From: Cervus elaphus
Taxonomy: Eukaryota > Chordata > Mammalia > Artiodactyla > Cervidae
NCBI RefSeq assembly: GCF_910594005.1
Contig: NC_057823.1
Span: 98,752,015-98,816,014 of the forward strand
DNA: 64,000 bases
Direction of reading: 5' to 3'
Positions 60,526 through 64,000 of this stretch are shown here, piece after piece. A program made the translations under genes and the position numbers. How positions within the stretch are numbered: the stretch's first letter is position 1; each line of letters starts with the position of its first letter. The notes beneath the pieces were generated by a model that was not told the origin of the DNA, ran no database searches, and saw only the letters and a program-made list of their open reading frames with translations.

Positions 60526-60544
60526 TTCTTAAATCTTGACTACT

Positions 60545-61385
60545 ACTGATTGTTCTCCATGCCTACAGTTTTGTCATTTAGAGAATGCTATATTAATAAA
60601 ATCAAACAGTATGTGACATTTAGAAATGGCCACCTCACTCAGAGTAATACTTTTGAGATCCATCCAAGACATTGCATGTATCAATAGTTCTTCCCTTTTT
60701 ATCATGGAATGGTAGTCATGGTGTAGCTGTGATGGAGGTTTAATCATTCACCTACTCAGGAACATTTTGACTGCCTCCAGATTTTGGCTATTACAAACAG
60801 AGCTGCTCTGAACACTCACGGATAGGCTACTAAGTGCTTGAATTTCTCAGGAATAATTGTTCAGGAGCATGAGCTGTGTCCTATGGTAAGTATATGTTTA
60901 TATACTTTTTTATCGGGTGGAGAGGGAGGTGGGAGAGGGGGTCGGGATGGGGAACACATGTAACTCCATGGCTGATTCATGTCAATGTATGACAAAACCC
61001 ACTGCAATGTTGTGAAGTAATTAGCCTCCAACTAATAAAAATAAATGAAAAAAAAAAAACTTGAAAACTATTTTTTAGAATGACTATACCATTTCACATT
61101 CTAACCAGCAATATATTAGAGAGCCAGTTTCTCTACATCGTTGCCAGCAGTTGGTACTGCCATTATGTTTTATTTTAATTGTTGCAATAGATGCATAATC
61201 GTATCTCTTTGTGGTCCTTAATTTGCATTTCTCTAATGGCTAGTAATGCTGAATATCCTTTCACGTGTTTATTTTCCATCTGTGTATCCTCTTCAGTAAA
61301 ATCTCAAATCCTTTGCCCGTTCTCTAATGAACTGACGTTGTTTTTATGTCTTCTTGTTTTTCCTATTTTTGTTTGTTCTTGAAGA
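60545..61385 (-). mobile_element. Old L1M in antisense, split by an L1 3' end
   Basis: Antisense ORF2 tail and 3' UTR pieces: CACTCAGAGTAATACTTTTG, GATTTTGGCTATTACAAACA, AATATATTAGAGAGCCAG and AATTTGCATTTCTCTAATGG, ending CATCTGTGTATCCTCTTCAG plus about 100 bp. The break at 60917-61062 holds a young L1 3' end. Confidence 0.78.
60917..61062 (+). mobile_element. Bovid L1 3' end, extreme truncation
   Basis: About 120 bp of L1 3' UTR (GGTGGAGAGGGAGGTGGGAG through TAGCCTCCAACTAATAAAAA) plus a poly(A) tail. It is closely similar to 6708-6850. No clear TSD by eye. Confidence 0.88.
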
Positions 61386-61447
61386 ATCATAACAAAGGTG
61401 GAGAGATAAGACTAGACCAGATCCTCCAAACCAGAAACGTCAGTGTT

Positions 61448-62145
61448 GCTGTGGTTCAGTTGCTCAGTCATGTTTGATTCCTTGTGACCCCATGAACTGC
61501 AGCACACCAGGCTTCCCTCTCTTTCACCATCTCCTGGAGCTTGCTCAAACTCATGTCCATTGAGTCAGTGATGCCATCCTACCATCTCATATTCTGTCAT
61601 TCCCTTCTCCTCCTGTGTTCAACCTTTCCCAGCATCAGGGGCTTTTCCAATGAGTCAGTTCTTCTCATCAGGTAGCCAAAATGTTGGAGCTTCAACTTCA
61701 GCATCAGTCCCTCCAATGATTTGGAGGGATTTCCTTTAGGATTGACTGGTTTGATCTCCTTTCAGTCTAAGGGACTCTCAAGAGTCTTCTCCAACACCAC
61801 AGTTCAAAAGCATCAATTCTTTGATGCTCAGCCTTCTTTATGGTCCAACTCTCACATCCATACATGACTATTGGAAAAACCATGAAAGTGAAAGTCGCTC
61901 AGTCGTGTCCGACTCTTTGCAACCCCATGAACTATACAGTTGATGGAATTCTCCAGCCCAAAATATTGGAGTGAGTAGCCTTTCGCTTCTCGAGGGGATC
62001 TTCCCAACCCAGGGATCGAACTGGGGTCTCTTGCATTGCAGGCAGATTCTTTACCAACTGAGCTATGAGGGAAGCCCATAGCTTTGACTATATGGACCTT
62101 TGTCGGCAAAGTAATATCTCAGCTTTTTAATACGCTCTCTAGGTG
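61448..62145 (-). mobile_element. BovB LINE, 3' 0.5 kb, interrupted by a SINE
   Basis: Reads leftward from TTCAGTTGCTCAGTCATG. Coding landmarks (AGTCTAAGGGACTCTCAAGA; TGGTCCAACTCTCACATCC) reach 61883, and BovB resumes at 62078 with ATAGCTTTGACTATATGG and ends near CTCTCTAGGTGAG. It is diverged and without an open frame. Confidence 0.92.
61884..62077 (-). mobile_element. Bov-tA SINE nested in BovB
   Basis: A complete Bov-tA (minus-strand GGGCTTCCCTCATAGCTCAG head at 62077, GGATCGAACTGGGGTC B-box region, GTGTCCGACTCTTTGCAACC end) inserted in the BovB ORF. CCAT is the only visible duplication. Confidence 0.95.
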
Positions 62146-62159
62146 AGTGTAGACCAAAA

Positions 62160-63740
62160 AACAAAACAAAAGCAAAACAAGACAGACAACAAGAAAAGCT
62201 TCTCTCTAGTGCAAGGGCCAGAAGATGGTCAGGCTAGCAACAACACTGAAAACTTTAAACAATAAACACTCTACTTCAGGGATGAACCAAAGAAAGAACT
62301 GTGACCCCATACCAGTCTTCCAGAAACTCCAAATGTAGAGTCCAGACATGCGCACTAATCGGACAGTGACGGCTCACTCCAAATTTCTGCCAGGGTGGTG
62401 TCGCAGTGTGGAGTTGAGACTTCCATCCCAGATGAGTGGCGATGAGCTCCCTCTGTGAAGTCAGTGGAGATCACCTCGGGAGCTCATGCTCCTATCCCCA
62501 CGCGTCAGCAAGGAGGTGTCCTTCCTTACTCCAAAAGGGCCATTTCAGAGGAGGCCTGGGGAAAATCAGGGCTTCCACCAGTACTCAGCAGTAATGAGGT
62601 CACCTCCTGTCCTCATAGAGGATACTATCAGCGGTCGTCTAGCAGGAAGCCTGGATTAGAAAATCAGCACAGTAGCCTATCCAGCCACCTGCCAGCCATG
62701 AGAAGGAGGAATCTTTTTTTTTTTTTTTAATCAATGGTGAAAAGTTAATAAATTAACTACATTTAAAACATGTTTTATTTGGGCTTGTACCCACTTCCAA
62801 AAGCTAGTAAGATCTTAAAGTCTGCCTCCTTATCTCATACAGTTTATAACAGACAGATGGATAAACTGAGCCATAAACTACCAAATTTCCCCGTAGTCCC
62901 ACCCCCCCCCCCCCCACTTATGGTAATAAACATGTTTCAAGAGGAATCTTTCTCTGTGCGATCCTGGACGTCGAGGAAGGGAGGCAGGAAACCTCGATTC
63001 TAACCACATCCAGAAGTGAGAAACTGTCTTTGTTTTCATTTACTCAGAATTGTATCACAGGAAGCCTGCTAAAACACAGGATTTAAATGGCATCTACAGT
63101 CTGCATATAATGCTCCAAATGTAGAAGTTTGACCAAAAAAAAAAAAAAAAGAAAAGAAAAAATCACTCATCATGCCAAGAATAAGGGAGATTCCCAACTT
63201 CAGTGAGTAAAAATAACCAGCAACTGGCAATAACAGGTTGGCACCAATATGAGAACTAACAAGGGTTTTAAAGCAGCCATCATGACAATGCTTCTACAAG
63301 TAGTTACAAATATCCTTGAAACAAATACACAATAGAATATCTCTGCAACAATTTGAAGGTAGAAACAAGATGCAAGCAGAAACTTTACAGTGAAGATTAC
63401 AGTGACCAGAATTTTAAAACTCGATGAATTCACTCAGCATCAAAAAGGACCAGAAAGATGAAAAAATTAATGAACTTGAGATAAAACAATAAAACTTATC
63501 CAACTTGAACAACTGAGAAAGTAGATTTTAAAAAAGATGAACAGAGACTCAGGGACATGTGGGAATATAAAAAAAAAAGATCTACCATTCATATTATCAG
63601 AGTTCCAGAAGAGTGAGAGAAAGATAATGCACCTGAAAAATATTAGAAGAAATAATGGTTGAAAATTCCCCAATCTTGGAAAAGTTAAAAATAATCTATA
63701 TAGCACAGAGAACCCTGAAGGATATGAAAACAGTATGTCA
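62160..63740 (+). mobile_element. Old L1M, 5' UTR to ORF1 region
   Basis: An A-rich start (ACAAAACAAAAGCAAAACA), then a GC-richer block 62200-62700 with AACAATAAACACTCTACTTC and AGGAGGTGTCCTTCC, which I read as an L1M 5' UTR. After an inserted retrocopy the L1 goes on with AAGCAGCCATCATGACAATG, TTATCCAACTTGAACAACTG, CAGAGACTCAGGGACATGTG and AATAATGGTTGAAAATTCCCC, typical of the region ahead of and within L1M ORF1. No intact ORF. Confidence 0.6.
62706..62951 (-). mobile_element. Small retrocopy with poly(A), 11-bp TSD
   Basis: GAGGAATCTTT at 62706-62716 and 62941-62951 brackets about 212 bp, read on the minus strand, that end in a poly(A) run (poly(T) at 62714-62728 on plus). An AATAAA signal on the minus strand at 62774-62779 lies about 45 nt before the tail. 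The copy contains a G14 run (C14 at 62902-62915 on plus). It looks like the 3' end of an mRNA retrotransposed by L1; the parent gene is not recognised. It interrupts the L1M. Confidence 0.72.
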
Positions 63741-63754
63741 AAGGAATTTTACCC

Positions 63755-64000
63755 TTCACTCATGTTCACTGCAATATTATTCACAATAGCCAAAATATTG
63801 AAATAGCCAAAATGTCCATCAATGGATAAATGGATAAAGAACACACACACATATACACACACACACACATATACACATATATGCACACAATGGAATAGAT
63901 GTGCATATATACAAACATACACACAAACACAATGGAATAGAATTCAGCCATGAGAAAGAAGAAAATCTTGTCATTTGCAAGAACATGTATAGGCTTAATG
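63755..64000 (+). mobile_element. L1 ORF2-tail fragment running off the window
   Basis: CATGTTCACTGCAATATTAT, then CAATAGCCAAAATATTGAAA and CATCAATGGATAAATGGATA, is sense L1 ORF2-tail sequence. A CA-rich microsatellite replaces the usual GATGTGGTACATATA stretch, followed by CAATGGAATAGAATTCAGCC. It may be part of the same old L1 as 62160-63740 with a large internal deletion. Confidence 0.72.
63842..63890. repeat. (CA)n/(TA) compound microsatellite
   Basis: CA dinucleotides interrupted by TATA units, inside the L1 tail fragment. Confidence 0.94.

Overview
This is a stretch of ruminant (pecoran, most likely bovid) nuclear DNA. The evidence is the repeat content: about 13 BovB (RTE-type) LINE copies, about 14 tRNA-headed Bov-tA/Bov-A SINEs, and the bovid L1 3' end (three copies: 6700-6850, 11690-11822 in antisense, 60917-61062). 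I cannot tell cattle, sheep, goat and deer apart from these repeats alone. No host protein-coding gene, tRNA, rRNA or bacterial-type feature could be supported. Every ORF with recognisable protein similarity belongs to a transposable element, and the window reads as AT-rich intergenic or deep intronic DNA.

Layout. 0-5.4 kb: a BovB fragment, a 257-bp Tigger MITE with TA flanks, and unique sequence. 5.4-7.6 kb: an old L1 holding a Bov-tA and a younger L1 that has a 14-bp target-site duplication (TSD). 8-9.3 kb: BovB. 10.35-12.7 kb: a composite in which an L1 with a flipped endonuclease segment is joined in mid-ORF2 to a BovB 3' end. 14.7-17.5 kb: old L1M pieces around a BovB. 18.0-20.4 kb: a nearly full-length Tigger1 DNA transposon with a decayed transposase. 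20.4-27.4 kb: L1, BovB, a Bov-tA touching a retroviral LTR piece, MIR, an L1 with 5' inversion and 10-bp TSD, and BovB with 11-bp TSD. 27.4-32.1 kb: the longest span without recognised repeats. 32-42.8 kb: SINEs, BovB, and an old antisense L1 split by a 1.9-kb BovB and a Bov-tA. 45-53.5 kb: BovB, SINEs, a MER5A fragment, an unidentified coding-like segment split by a BovB with 9-bp TSD, a degenerate tandem repeat and a 22-bp interstitial telomeric motif. 56.5-64 kb: two MLT1 LTRs (one split by BovB), antisense L1M, BovB with a nested SINE, and an L1M 5' region carrying a small antisense retrocopy with poly(A) and 11-bp TSD.

The elements do not form a system together. They form a stratigraphy: Tigger1, MIR, MER5A, MLT1 and L1M are the oldest layer, BovB and older ruminant L1 come next, and Bov-tA SINEs and the bovid L1 copy at 5750-6850 come last. 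BovB supplies the reverse transcriptase that Bov-tA SINEs are thought to use, since the SINE tail is BovB-derived. The observations most worth checking are the L1-BovB chimera (10351-12716), the unidentified coding-like locus around the BovB at 48649-50344, and the small retrocopy at 62706-62951. I found no convincing novel functional system.
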